Shown here: piece by piece, positions 18,017 through 26,920 of the stretch
Layout of the letters: every line of letters starts with the position of its first letter
How positions within the stretch are numbered: the first letter of the stretch is position 1
Assembly: GCA_016296345.1 (NCBI GenBank)
Contig: JAEDJL010000002.1
Span: 1-64,000 of the forward strand
Direction of reading: 5' to 3'
Source of the DNA: Bacteroidales bacterium
GTDB taxonomy: Bacteria > Bacteroidota > Bacteroidia > Bacteroidales > P3
DNA: 64,000 nt
The notes under the pieces: generated by a model
Database searches by the model: none
The model's input: only the letters and a program-made list of their open reading frames with translations
Told to the model about the DNA's origin: nothing
Position numbers and translations under genes: made by a program

Positions 18017-19210
18017 TCAGTCCAAAATTGCTTTAATTCCCGGTAGTGTTTTCCCTTCCAAGTATTCCAACATGGCTCCTCCGCCTGTCGAGATGTAAGA
18101 AATCTTGTCTGCAAATCCCGATTTCTTGATTGCCGAAACGCTGTCGCCGCCTCCTACTGCTGCAAAAGCACCTTGGTCGGTTGCTTGTGCGATATATTTG
18201 GCAATGCTGTTCGTTCCGCCTGCAAAGTTTTCAAACTCGAACACTCCCACAGGTCCGTTCCACAAGATTGTCTTTGATTTCAAAATCACTTCTCCGAACA
18301 TTTGTCTTGTCTTTTCGCCTGCGTCCATTCCTTCCCACTCGTTTGGTATGTCTATTTCGGGGAAGTACTTTATGTTGCAGTCGTTTGAAAAACCATCTCC
18401 TGCCAAAATATCCACAGGAAGGTAGAGATTGACATTCTCTTTCTTCGCCTCTTCCTGCAAATCTAAGGCAACCTGCAATTTGTCGTCCTCACAAATTGAA
18501 CGGCCTATTCGTTTTCCGTTTGCCTTTGCAAAAGTGTAGCTCATGCCTCCGCCAATGATGAGATTATCTACCAAAGGAAGAAGATTTTTAATCACGTCTA
18601 TTTTTGACGAAATTTTGCTTCCGCCTATGATTGCGGTGAACGGCTTTTCGGGAGCGGTCATCAGTTTTTTCAAATTGACGATTTCGTGTTCCATAAGCAA
18701 GCCGAAGTATTTGTTGTTTGGGAAAAACTGTGCTATTGTGGCGGTTGAGGAGTGTTCTCTGTGAGCTGCTCCGAACGCATCGTTTACATAGCAATCGCCA
18801 AGGGCTGCCAATTTTTTTGCAAGTTCGATATCGCCCTTTGTTTCTTCGGGATAGAAGCGTATGTTCTCAAGCATCATAACCTGACCGCCCTGCAACTTGT
18901 CTGCAAGAGCCTGTATGTCTGCAAAATCTATGCTTTGAGTAAACACTACTTCTTTTTTCAAAACTCCGGACAAGTATTCTGCCACGGGTTTCAAACTCAG
19001 CTCGGGTTCAAAGCCGCCTTTTTTAGGACGACCGAAGTGTGCCATGAGTATAACGGCAGCTCCGTCTTTCAAAAGCTTGTTTATTGTCGGCAAAGCCTCC
19101 ATTATTCTCGTGTCGTCCGTGATTTTCTTGTTCTCGTCCACAGGGACGTTGAAATCAACTCTCACAAGAACCTTCTTTCCTGCGAAGTTTACATCGTTTA
19201 TTCCTTTCAT
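18017..19210 (-). CDS. pgk: Phosphoglycerate kinase
   Basis: 397 residues from ATG 19210. A longer frame extends to 19318, but its first 36 codons run through the palindromic repeats and upstream of the promoter, so they are rejected. Family signatures: VLVRVDFNVPVD at the N-terminus, ILMAHFGRPK, GDCYVNDAFGAAHREHSS, ILWNGPVGVFE and the nucleotide-binding AAVGGGDSVSAI near the end. The enzyme makes ATP in glycolysis from 1,3-bisphosphoglycerate. It is first in the leftward operon with the SDR, meaB, META and priA genes. Confidence 0.97.
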   Translation of the reverse strand: MKGINDVNFAGKKVLVRVDFNVPVDENKKITDDTRIMEALPTINKLLKDGAAVILMAHFGRPKKGGFEPELSLKPVAEYLSGVLKKEVVFTQSIDFADIQALADKLQGGQVMMLENIRFYPEETKGDIELAKKLAALGDCYVNDAFGAAHREHSSTATIAQFFPNNKYFGLLMEHEIVNLKKLMTAPEKPFTAIIGGSKISSKIDVIKNLLPLVDNLIIGGGMSYTFAKANGKRIGRSICEDDKLQVALDLQEEAKKENVNLYLPVDILAGDGFSNDCNIKYFPEIDIPNEWEGMDAGEKTRQMFGEVILKSKTILWNGPVGVFEFENFAGGTNSIAKYIAQATDQGAFAAVGGGDSVSAIKKSGFADKISYISTGGGAMLEYLEGKTLPGIKAILD

Positions 19211-19237
19211 GTCAGTTGCGTTTTTTGAATTATTCAA

Positions 19238-19245
19238 CAAAAGTA
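19238..19245 (-). promoter_or_regulatory. -7 box of the pgk promoter
   Basis: The reverse complement reads TACTTTTG, fitting TAnnTTTG, and would start transcription about 20 bases before the pgk ATG at 19210. No clear -33 TTG was found. The box supports the shorter pgk start. Confidence 0.5.
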
Positions 19246-19303
19246 ACACATATTTTCGACATAGAGTTCGCTTTGAGAGAAAATATCTTCGATTGCGAAA
19301 AAT

Positions 19304-19381
19304 GAAACGGCGTTTCACGAAAATAAAACGGCGTTTTGTCCGAGCGAAACGCCGTTTTATTCTGCCAAAATGGCGTTTTAT
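19304..19381. repeat. Palindromic AAAACGSCGTTTT array B
   Basis: Four units near 19304, 19324, 19346 and 19367 (GAAACGGCGTTTCA, TAAAACGGCGTTTTG, GAAACGCCGTTTTAT, AAAATGGCGTTTTAT) with about 21-bp spacing and linkers of about 8 bases. It lies upstream of both neighbouring genes, so it cannot be a terminator for either. Confidence 0.85.
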
Positions 19382-19518
19382 TTTGGCAAGATGAAGAGTT
19401 ATGATTTTTAAATAGTTACAAAACCAAAATGAATGCTCTTTTGAAACATTTGCAACGCAGGGTGTTTATCATCAAAACAGCCGTTTGAAACACTCGGAGG
19501 ACAATTATGAAAAGCCGA

Positions 19519-19550
19519 TTTGGTCAAAAACAAATAAATTTGTAGCTTTG
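19519..19550 (+). promoter_or_regulatory. Promoter of the tamB-like/mgsA pair
   Basis: TAGCTTTG at 19543-19550 with TTTG at 19519-19522, spacer 20 bases. The start point would be near 19557, which rules out the upstream in-frame ATG at 19485 and favours ATG 19575. Confidence 0.7.
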
Positions 19551-19574
19551 CAAACGATTATGGGCAGTAGCGAA

Positions 19575-22500
19575 ATGTCGAAAACAAAACGGATTTTACT
19601 CAAAAGCACAAAGGCTTTGCTATATGTGCTTTGCGGTGTGCTGTTGTTTGTTTATATGCTTGTGGCAGTGCTTAATACCACCTTGTTTCAGTCATTTTTG
19701 GCTGCTGTTGCTTCCGATTATTTTTCCAAAGAGTGGAAAACAAAGGTCTCAATCGGTGCTTTGGAAATACGACCTTGGATAACAGTCTCTCTGAAAGACG
19801 TTTACCTTGAAGACCCTGAGGGAAATCTGATTGCAGATGCCGATTACATAAGTGCAACTCTCGCCTCTTTGGAACTGCCAAGCCGGGTTGTTGTGTCAAG
19901 TGTTCACTTGAAAGACGTCAAATATGTTTTTGCCCAACAGAATGGCAAAATCAACCTTGCTTTTATCATCGATTATTTTAAGAGCGACAAGCCCAAAGAA
20001 CCTAAAAAGGACAAAAAGCCCTTTGAATTGGCGGTCGATAAGGTCAAATTGGAGAACATAGATTTTTCTTTGGACTTAAACGACAATCCTGCTCCCGTTC
20101 CGGAGTTCGGAGTTGCGGTCAATCACATGAATTTCAGCCATATCGATGCTTTGATACGAGATGTTAAGGTAATATCTGACAGCATCATGGCAAATTTTGT
20201 TCGTTTTTCGACCATAGAACGCTCGGGGCAGAGGATAAAAGACCTTGGCGGCAAATTTACAGTAAGTTCCAAGGGCATCTTCTGCCGAGACATGAGGCTG
20301 AAAACAGACAATTCCGACCTCAAACTTCATGCCGGCATACGCACAAGCGGTTGGCAGACCTATTCTCACTTTATCGATTCGGCATATTACAATCTCTATA
20401 TCTCGGAAGGCAGCCTTGTGTCGGTTAAAGACGCAACCTATTGGGCGCCAATGCTCAAAGGTTTTGACCAGACGTTTTCTCTTTCTGCCCACATCTATGG
20501 AACTGTTGCCGATGCCAAGTGTGAGTATCTTTCTTTGGCTGCAAACGACACCAAAGTGTCGCTTTCGGGCAGCGTTTCGGGACTTCCCGACATCGACAAC
20601 ACTGTTTTTGACATAGCACTCCAAGACTTGCAGACAACAGCACAAGGATTTAACGCTCTGCAATTTGGAGAAATGCTTTCGAGTGTTCGTCTTCCCGAAA
20701 TGCTTTACTCTTTGGGAACGATAGATATGCAGGCAGACTTTGTGGGATTGATAAACGATTTTTATGCAAAGGGAGATATTACAACCGAAATAGGAAGTCT
20801 CGCTTTGGAAGCTGCTTCCGACAAAGCCGAAAACGGAAAGACAAGCTACCAATGCAGGGTAGAGAGCAAATCTTTCAACCTCGGAAAACTGCTCAAAGAG
20901 CCTATGCTCGGCACAACAAGCATAGACCTTGAAGCAAAAGCCGTACCCGCAGGACTGAATGAGCTGTTTGCAGACGTGCAAGCCCGATTGGACAATCTCA
21001 ACTTCAACGGAAACAGCTACAATTCGGTATTTTTGGACGCTCAAATGGACAAAGGTGAGATTGATGCCCAATGCGACATACTTGACGATGCCCTTGTGCT
21101 TAACTTAAAGTGCAAAGGAGAGGTCTCAGACAACCAATGGGCAAGAGTAAGAGCCGAAATAACAGACGCAAACCTCAAAAAGATTAACTTCTTCTCGCTT
21201 TCTGACACCACGGCACTGCTTTCCACAAGCCTTTTTGCAAGAGTGGAAAACTTCGACCTTCAAAACATGAAAGCCTTTGTTGATTTGCAATCTACCCAAA
21301 TCAAAACTCAGAGTGAGAATTTCGAGTTTGAATACCTCAATGTGAACTTAAAAAACGACAGTGCGGCAAATTCCCTTGTGCTTATGTCCGATTTTGCAGA
21401 CGTATTGGTCAAAGGAAAATATGACATCGGGGTTTTGGCACAAGAGATTGGTGCGATAGTTAATCGATATAAGCCTGATTTGGAACTCTTGTCGGCTTCG
21501 GGTGGAGCAAAAACAAGAAATGACACAATCAATCGAAATCTCGAAATAACCTCTGAGGCAGATTTCTCGCTGAAAGTCAAAGATATTTCCAAGATATGCC
21601 GTCTGTTGGAAATGGATATGGGTTTGAGCGGAGGCTTGGGGCTTAGGGGCAAAATAAATCCGCAAGACATATTCTCCTCCGAGCTTTTTGCCGGCACATT
21701 CAGCCTTGGCGAAATGATATTTGACAGCATTTCGGCTTCTGCAAGCACAACTCCAGAAGGCTTTACGCTCTTTGCAGGTCTCAAAAGCATGAAGCTGACC
21801 GACAGTCTGACGATTTACAATCCCAAAGTGAACATAGACCTTGACGGAAACGACCTGAGGTTGCTCTCAACTTTCGGAAACCAAACACAAAACTCGATAG
21901 GAGGACGCCTTGACGTGCATTCATACTTCACAAACACAGGTCTGCAAGTCTCTTTTGACGATTCCTATCTCCTTTTGGCAGAAAACAAGATAAAATTCAA
22001 CGACAACCATTTGATAAATTACCGAAGCGATGGTTTGAGTTTCATGAATTTTGCAATCGTAAAGGGCAATGAAAGCATTGTAATCAACGGTGATGTGTCC
22101 GATAAGGCGGAAGACAAACTCACAATAGCCTTTCACGATATTGATATATCGGATTTTAATCCCATACTCTCAAATTTCGGTCTTGATATGCACGGTCGGA
22201 TTAACGACAAGGTGGTTCTTCGGAGCGTATTGAAAGATTTGACGCTCACTTCCAACCTTTCGATTGACGATTTGGTGATTAACGATGTCAGATTGGGAAA
22301 AGCCAAAATCGGATTGAGCAATATGCTTGCCAAAGACGAGTTTTCTGCCGACATAAAGATGAGTTACACCGACAGCAAGAACAAACAAATCGTCCCTTTG
22401 TCGATTAGGGGCAGAGTAAAGCCGTATGACAAAGAAGAAAACTTGGATTTGATTGTCAGTATGCAGGATTTCGATTTGAAACTCGCCCAAAGCTATCTCT

Positions 22501-24038
22501 CTTCGCTCTCTTCATACATAGGAGGCAGGCTTTCGACAGACCGACTTGCCATAAAGGGCAAGTTCTCTCAGCCTCACATCAAGGGCAATTTGAAGTTTCA
22601 AGACGCCGCAATCAAGATTGATATGCTCAATACCACATACAGCTTTGACGATGTGGTGTATATGGACGACAATGTCTTCTCTCTGAAAAATTTTGTGCTG
22701 CAAGACGCACAGAAAAACAAGATTACAATCGACGGAACGGTATCTCACGACAACTTTTCTTCTTTTGATTTGAATTTGAAGGCAAAAGCAGACAAATTAA
22801 AGATGCTTGACACCGAAGAAAGCGTCGATGCAATGTACTATGGCACTGTTTACGCCTCGGCAGACGTCAATCTGTATGGCAATTTGGACTTTTTGAACAT
22901 AGAAGTTGCCGCAAAAACCGAAAAAGGAACGTCTCTCACCGTTCCGCTTTCAAGTAAGATGTCGGCAAATGAAAATTCCTACATTCAGTTTGCAACAAAC
23001 ACTCTCGGCAAAGAGCTTGTCCAAAAAGCAGCAGAGCCTTTGCAGCAGAGTTCGATGGGATTTAATATCATTGTAGAGCTGAATGTAAATCCCAATGCAC
23101 AGTTTTATATCCCCATGGACTTCAATCAGCTCAAAGGAGAGCTGTCCGCAGCAGGAAATGGCGACCTTAAAATTGAGGTGGGAAGCGAAAAGGATTTGTC
23201 AATGCTTGGAACGGTCAATATAGATAACGGATTTTTCAAAATGTCTGTGCTTGACATGATAACAAAAGCCTTTGAGATTGAAAAAGGAGGCACCCTCTCT
23301 TGGTCGGGAGCTCCTGCCGACGGAATGATTGACCTTCAAGCTGTCTATAAAACCAAGGCTTCTCTTGCTCCCATACTCGGTCAGGAATATTCAAAGGCGG
23401 TTGATGTGCATTCTGTGATAAAATTGAGTGGCAATATGACCAATCCTCAACCTAAGTTCGACATTCGTCTTCCCAATACGGACGCTAACACTGTCGAACG
23501 CTTGTTTATGAACATTGACCGCAACGATGAGCGTGCCATGTTGGAGCAAACGGCTTCTTTGTTGTTCGTTCACCAGTTCTATTCGTCGGAAGGAAGTGCC
23601 GAAACTTCGGTTTTGGAGTCGGGATTGTCCTCTGCGTTTGAGGCAGCCTTTGGTCAGATAAGCGGAATGCTGACCGACTTGATTAAAGTGGTCGATGTGG
23701 ACATGAACTATTCGAGAGGATTTGACGGAAGCTCCGACAGGGTCGATTTGAACCTCTCAAAAGATTACGGAAGGGTGGTTGTGAATGCCAATGCCGGCTT
23801 TTCGGGAAGGAGCGACGTCAATTCCGAACAGGCAGACGCCATAATAGGAGACGCATACGTCGAATACAAGATGACAGAGAACTTTCGCATGAGGGTGTTT
23901 AACCGTTCAAATGCCAACGACTTCACCAAATACAACATTGCACCCTACACTCAGGGTGTGGGTTTGTTCTATCATCGTCAGTATGACAAGTTTAAGGATA
24001 TTTTTGTAAGGACAAAGAAAGATAAAAAGGAGAATTAA
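19575..24038 (+). CDS. TamB-like (DUF490) translocation/assembly module protein
   Basis: 1487 residues from ATG 19575; an in-frame ATG at 19485 lies before the promoter. A basic N-terminus and one membrane helix (LLYVLCGVLLFVYMLVAVL) anchor it in the inner membrane. The rest is a long repetitive beta-rich periplasmic region of the AsmA/TamB type and ends in the conserved DUF490 C-terminal domain (GGTLSWSGAPADGMIDL, IKLSGNMTNPQPKFDIRLP, DYGRVVVNANAGFSGRSD). TamB-like proteins form hydrophobic grooves that bridge the envelope and move lipids or help outer-membrane protein assembly. mgsA follows after 2 bp. No tamA is adjacent. Confidence 0.88.
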   Translation: MSKTKRILLKSTKALLYVLCGVLLFVYMLVAVLNTTLFQSFLAAVASDYFSKEWKTKVSIGALEIRPWITVSLKDVYLEDPEGNLIADADYISATLASLELPSRVVVSSVHLKDVKYVFAQQNGKINLAFIIDYFKSDKPKEPKKDKKPFELAVDKVKLENIDFSLDLNDNPAPVPEFGVAVNHMNFSHIDALIRDVKVISDSIMANFVRFSTIERSGQRIKDLGGKFTVSSKGIFCRDMRLKTDNSDLKLHAGIRTSGWQTYSHFIDSAYYNLYISEGSLVSVKDATYWAPMLKGFDQTFSLSAHIYGTVADAKCEYLSLAANDTKVSLSGSVSGLPDIDNTVFDIALQDLQTTAQGFNALQFGEMLSSVRLPEMLYSLGTIDMQADFVGLINDFYAKGDITTEIGSLALEAASDKAENGKTSYQCRVESKSFNLGKLLKEPMLGTTSIDLEAKAVPAGLNELFADVQARLDNLNFNGNSYNSVFLDAQMDKGEIDAQCDILDDALVLNLKCKGEVSDNQWARVRAEITDANLKKINFFSLSDTTALLSTSLFARVENFDLQNMKAFVDLQSTQIKTQSENFEFEYLNVNLKNDSAANSLVLMSDFADVLVKGKYDIGVLAQEIGAIVNRYKPDLELLSASGGAKTRNDTINRNLEITSEADFSLKVKDISKICRLLEMDMGLSGGLGLRGKINPQDIFSSELFAGTFSLGEMIFDSISASASTTPEGFTLFAGLKSMKLTDSLTIYNPKVNIDLDGNDLRLLSTFGNQTQNSIGGRLDVHSYFTNTGLQVSFDDSYLLLAENKIKFNDNHLINYRSDGLSFMNFAIVKGNESIVINGDVSDKAEDKLTIAFHDIDISDFNPILSNFGLDMHGRINDKVVLRSVLKDLTLTSNLSIDDLVINDVRLGKAKIGLSNMLAKDEFSADIKMSYTDSKNKQIVPLSIRGRVKPYDKEENLDLIVSMQDFDLKLAQSYLSSLSSYIGGRLSTDRLAIKGKFSQPHIKGNLKFQDAAIKIDMLNTTYSFDDVVYMDDNVFSLKNFVLQDAQKNKITIDGTVSHDNFSSFDLNLKAKADKLKMLDTEESVDAMYYGTVYASADVNLYGNLDFLNIEVAAKTEKGTSLTVPLSSKMSANENSYIQFATNTLGKELVQKAAEPLQQSSMGFNIIVELNVNPNAQFYIPMDFNQLKGELSAAGNGDLKIEVGSEKDLSMLGTVNIDNGFFKMSVLDMITKAFEIEKGGTLSWSGAPADGMIDLQAVYKTKASLAPILGQEYSKAVDVHSVIKLSGNMTNPQPKFDIRLPNTDANTVERLFMNIDRNDERAMLEQTASLLFVHQFYSSEGSAETSVLESGLSSAFEAAFGQISGMLTDLIKVVDVDMNYSRGFDGSSDRVDLNLSKDYGRVVVNANAGFSGRSDVNSEQADAIIGDAYVEYKMTENFRMRVFNRSNANDFTKYNIAPYTQGVGLFYHRQYDKFKDIFVRTKKDKKEN

Positions 24039-24040
24039 CA

Positions 24041-24505
24041 ATGAAAGAATACACAATCGCACTTGTGGCACACGATAACTGCAAAAACGATCTTGCAGAA
24101 TGGGTTGCGTTCAACCGTTTGAAATTGGCAAATCACCGTTTGATTTGTACGGGAACAACAGGCAAAATGGTCGAAAAGGCAATCAACAAAGGGATTGACG
24201 AAACCGACAGCAGCTATGTGAGAGTCAAGAGACTGAAATCCGGACCTCTCGGAGGAGACCAGCAACTCGGAGCAATGATTAGCGAAGGTAAGATAGATTA
24301 TCTCTTCTTTTTCTGGGACCCAATGGGACAACAGCCTCACGATGTGGACGTCAAGGCTCTTCTTCGCATATCTGTGATGTACAACATACCGACAGCCTCA
24401 AACAGAGCGACCGCAGACTTTCTCATCTCTTCGCCTCTGTTTTCCAATTCTAACTATAAACCAAAGGTTTACGACTTCTCAACCTACATAAATCGCAAAT
24501 TGTAA
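24041..24505 (+). CDS. mgsA: Methylglyoxal synthase
   Basis: 154 residues. It turns dihydroxyacetone phosphate into methylglyoxal and phosphate, a bypass of lower glycolysis when phosphate is short. All family motifs are present: ALVAHDNCKNDLAEW, CTGTTGKM (phosphate binding), SGPLGGDQQLGA with the catalytic Asp, and PHDVDVKALLRI with the conserved His. The ATG lies 2 bp after the tamB-like stop, so the two are probably co-transcribed although their functions are unrelated. Confidence 0.96.
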   Translation: MKEYTIALVAHDNCKNDLAEWVAFNRLKLANHRLICTGTTGKMVEKAINKGIDETDSSYVRVKRLKSGPLGGDQQLGAMISEGKIDYLFFFWDPMGQQPHDVDVKALLRISVMYNIPTASNRATADFLISSPLFSNSNYKPKVYDFSTYINRKL

Positions 24506-24529
24506 ACCCCAATAAAAGAAAGGCTGAAA

Positions 24530-24605
24530 TAAAACGGCGTTTTGTTCGGATAAAACGGCGTTTTGGCAAAATAAATCGCCGTTTTATTTTAGCAAAACGC
24601 CGTAT
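24530..24605. repeat. Palindromic AAAACGSCGTTTT array C
   Basis: Four units near 24530, 24551, 24573 and 24594, in the order GGCG, GGCG, GCCG, GCCG at the centre, spaced 21-22 bp. It lies between mgsA and the S46 peptidase gene. The opposed halves could form a large cruciform or RNA hairpin. Confidence 0.85.
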
Positions 24606-24647
24606 TGAAAAAGCAGAAATTACTAATCAAAAAAAATACAACAGCAA

Positions 24648-26798
24648 ATGAAAAAAGTAACATTATTATTCATCGCAGCGATGTTTGCATTCTCACCATT
24701 GTTGAGGGCAGACGAAGGAATGTGGCTGCTTATGTACATCGACAAGCAGACATATAAAGACATGAAAGCAAAAGGCTTGAAGTTGACTTCAAAACAAATT
24801 TACGACATTAACCATTCGAGCTTGAAAGATGCAATAATCCAGTTCGGCAGAGGTTGCACCGGAGAAATTGTTTCCGACCAAGGATTGATTTTAACCAACC
24901 ATCATTGTGGTTATCCGCAAATTCAGCAACACTCTACCGTAGAACACGACTACCTTACCAATGGTTTTTGGGCTTATTCCAAAGAAGAGGAGTTGCCAAA
25001 TCCGGGTTTGACAGCCAAGTTCTTTGTAAGAATGGACGATGTTACCGAGCAGGTGTTGCAGGGCGTTACTTCATCAATGAGCGAAGACGAAAGACTTGAA
25101 GTAGTTCGCAAAAACTCAAAAAAGATCAAGGAGAACGCCGAAAAAGGAACAACATACACTGCCGAGGTTTCAACAATGTTTAACGGCAATCAGTACTTCC
25201 TATTTATATATGAGGTATATGAGGACGTAAGACTTGTTGGCGCTCCTCCTTCATCAATAGGCAAATTTGGTTCTGACACAGACAACTGGATGTGGCCTCG
25301 TCATACGGGCGACTTTTCAATGTTCAGAGTGTATGCAGACCGAAACGGCAAGCCTGCAAAGTACTCTAAGGACAACGTTCCTTTGAAACCAAAACACTCT
25401 TTGCCAATTTCTTTGAAGGGAGTGAAGAATAACGACTTTGTAATGGTGATGGGCTTTCCGGGAACGACCGACAGATTTCTCACATCTTACGGAGTGGAGC
25501 AGGCAATCGACATCTATAACCCTTCTGTTGTAACAGCCCGTACTGCACTTCGCGATGTCATGATGGCAGATATGCAACAAGAACCACGTGTAAGGATACA
25601 ATATGCAGCCAAATTTGCAAGTCTTTCAAACTATTGGAAGTTCTATCAAGGACAAACAAAATGTTTGAGAAACCTTGACGTCAAAGGCTCGAAGAAGTCT
25701 TTGGAAGATCGTTTTGAAAAGTGGCTTAATGAAAGCCCTGCAAGGCAAAGCGAATATGGAAACGTGATTTCAGATTTGGCAGAGTGCTATGCAGCAACAA
25801 GCGAGTACGATTACTTGCGAGTTTACACCAATGAGGCAATTTTGAGAGGTGCTGCAGTGTTTTCAATCGCACGTCAGATGAAGCCATTCGAAGATGAATT
25901 GCTCAAAAACGGCAAAAGCGAGAAAGCAAGACAAATTGCGGCAAAGCTAAAAGACATTTTTGCCGAAACATTCAAAGATTACAACATCATAACCGAAGAG
26001 AAGTTGTTCGCAGCCGGCTTGGACGTATATTTTCGTAACGTTCCGATATTGCATCAGGACGCAGATTTTCTCTCAAATGCCTTTCGCAACGGCTACAACT
26101 TCAAACAAATTGCCGAAGATATGTATAAAACTTCCCAACTCGTAACCTTGGAGGGAGTAAACAAGATTTTGGACAACTTGGATGTAACACTTATTTCAAA
26201 CGACCCTGCATACATACTTACAAATCAGTTTATCAACAACTTGAACTCAAAAATGGCATCTGTACGTCAGTACAGAGACAGACTTAATCGTGCAAATCGT
26301 TTGTTTGTAAAGGGAGTTATGGAAATGGACAGCAAGAAGCATTTTGCTCCAAATGCCAATCTGACAATCAGATACACCTACGGACAAGTCAAAGACTACA
26401 AACCGATGGACGGAGTTACCTACAATTATTACACAACTCTCGACGGAGTGATGGCAAAAGAAGACAACTCATCTTGGGAGTTCACTGTACCTTCAAAATT
26501 GAGGCTCTTGTATGAAACAAAGGACTATGGACAATACGCAGAGAACGGAACAGTTCCGGTAGCCTTCATTTCAAACCTCGATATTACAGGAGGTAATTCC
26601 GGCTCTCCAACAATCAATGCCAAGGGAGAGCTTGTCGGCATTGCATTTGACGGTAACTGGGAAGCAATGAGCGGAAACATAGCGTTCAATCCCGATTTGC
26701 AAAGATGTATATCGGTAGATATTCGCTACGTTCTTTTCATCATCGACAAGTATGCAGGAGCCACAAACCTTATAAAGGAAATGAAAATCGTAAAGTAA
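24648..26798 (+). CDS. S46-family dipeptidyl peptidase, DPP7-like
   Basis: 716 residues, typical of S46. Signal peptide MKKVTLLFIAAMFAFSPLLRA then the invariant DEGMW. Catalytic His at about 86 (LTNHHCGYPQ), Asp in RHTGDFSMFRVY, and Ser at about 651 (TGGNSGSP). The enzyme removes dipeptides from peptide N-termini in the periplasm, feeding amino-acid fermentation. Eighteen residues after the Ser is Gly (AFDGNWE); in P. gingivalis DPP11 this position is Arg and sets acidic preference, while Gly is found in DPP7, which prefers hydrophobic P1. A DPP7-like specificity is therefore inferred. It is flanked on both sides by palindromic arrays. Confidence 0.93.
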   Translation: MKKVTLLFIAAMFAFSPLLRADEGMWLLMYIDKQTYKDMKAKGLKLTSKQIYDINHSSLKDAIIQFGRGCTGEIVSDQGLILTNHHCGYPQIQQHSTVEHDYLTNGFWAYSKEEELPNPGLTAKFFVRMDDVTEQVLQGVTSSMSEDERLEVVRKNSKKIKENAEKGTTYTAEVSTMFNGNQYFLFIYEVYEDVRLVGAPPSSIGKFGSDTDNWMWPRHTGDFSMFRVYADRNGKPAKYSKDNVPLKPKHSLPISLKGVKNNDFVMVMGFPGTTDRFLTSYGVEQAIDIYNPSVVTARTALRDVMMADMQQEPRVRIQYAAKFASLSNYWKFYQGQTKCLRNLDVKGSKKSLEDRFEKWLNESPARQSEYGNVISDLAECYAATSEYDYLRVYTNEAILRGAAVFSIARQMKPFEDELLKNGKSEKARQIAAKLKDIFAETFKDYNIITEEKLFAAGLDVYFRNVPILHQDADFLSNAFRNGYNFKQIAEDMYKTSQLVTLEGVNKILDNLDVTLISNDPAYILTNQFINNLNSKMASVRQYRDRLNRANRLFVKGVMEMDSKKHFAPNANLTIRYTYGQVKDYKPMDGVTYNYYTTLDGVMAKEDNSSWEFTVPSKLRLLYETKDYGQYAENGTVPVAFISNLDITGGNSGSPTINAKGELVGIAFDGNWEAMSGNIAFNPDLQRCISVDIRYVLFIIDKYAGATNLIKEMKIVK

Positions 26799-26831
26799 AG
26801 ATTTGATTTTCAGTAGCTTCATTTAGCAAAA

Positions 26832-26906
26832 ATAAAACGCCGTTTTGGTAAAATGAAACGGCGTTTTGTTCTGCTGAAACGCCGTTTCATTTTACCAAAA
26901 CGCCGA
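26832..26906. repeat. Palindromic AAAACGSCGTTTT array D
   Basis: Four units near 26832, 26854, 26876 and 26896, spaced 20-22 bp. The array begins 34 bp after the peptidase stop and ends only 14 bp before the flippase ATG, so it must form part of that gene's 5' region if the two are co-transcribed. Confidence 0.85.
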
Positions 26907-26920
26907 AAGAGAAAAGCACA

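Larger units (their letters stand above)
19211..19574. other. Divergent intergenic region between pgk and the tamB-like gene
   Basis: 364 bp separating two divergent genes. It holds the pgk promoter (19238-19245), palindromic array B (19304-19381) and the tamB-like promoter (19519-19550). Nothing coding is supported. Confidence 0.7.

Noticed and set aside
20076..21071. 331-residue minus-strand frame.
   Set aside because: Shadow of the tamB-like gene; no domain.
24530..24605. Could the palindromic arrays be CRISPR repeats?
   Set aside because: Units are 13 bp with linkers of about 8 bases, not the 24-48 bp repeats and unique spacers of CRISPR, and no cas genes are present.
24648..26798. Assignment as DPP11.
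   Set aside because: The residue 18 positions after the active Ser is Gly, not Arg.
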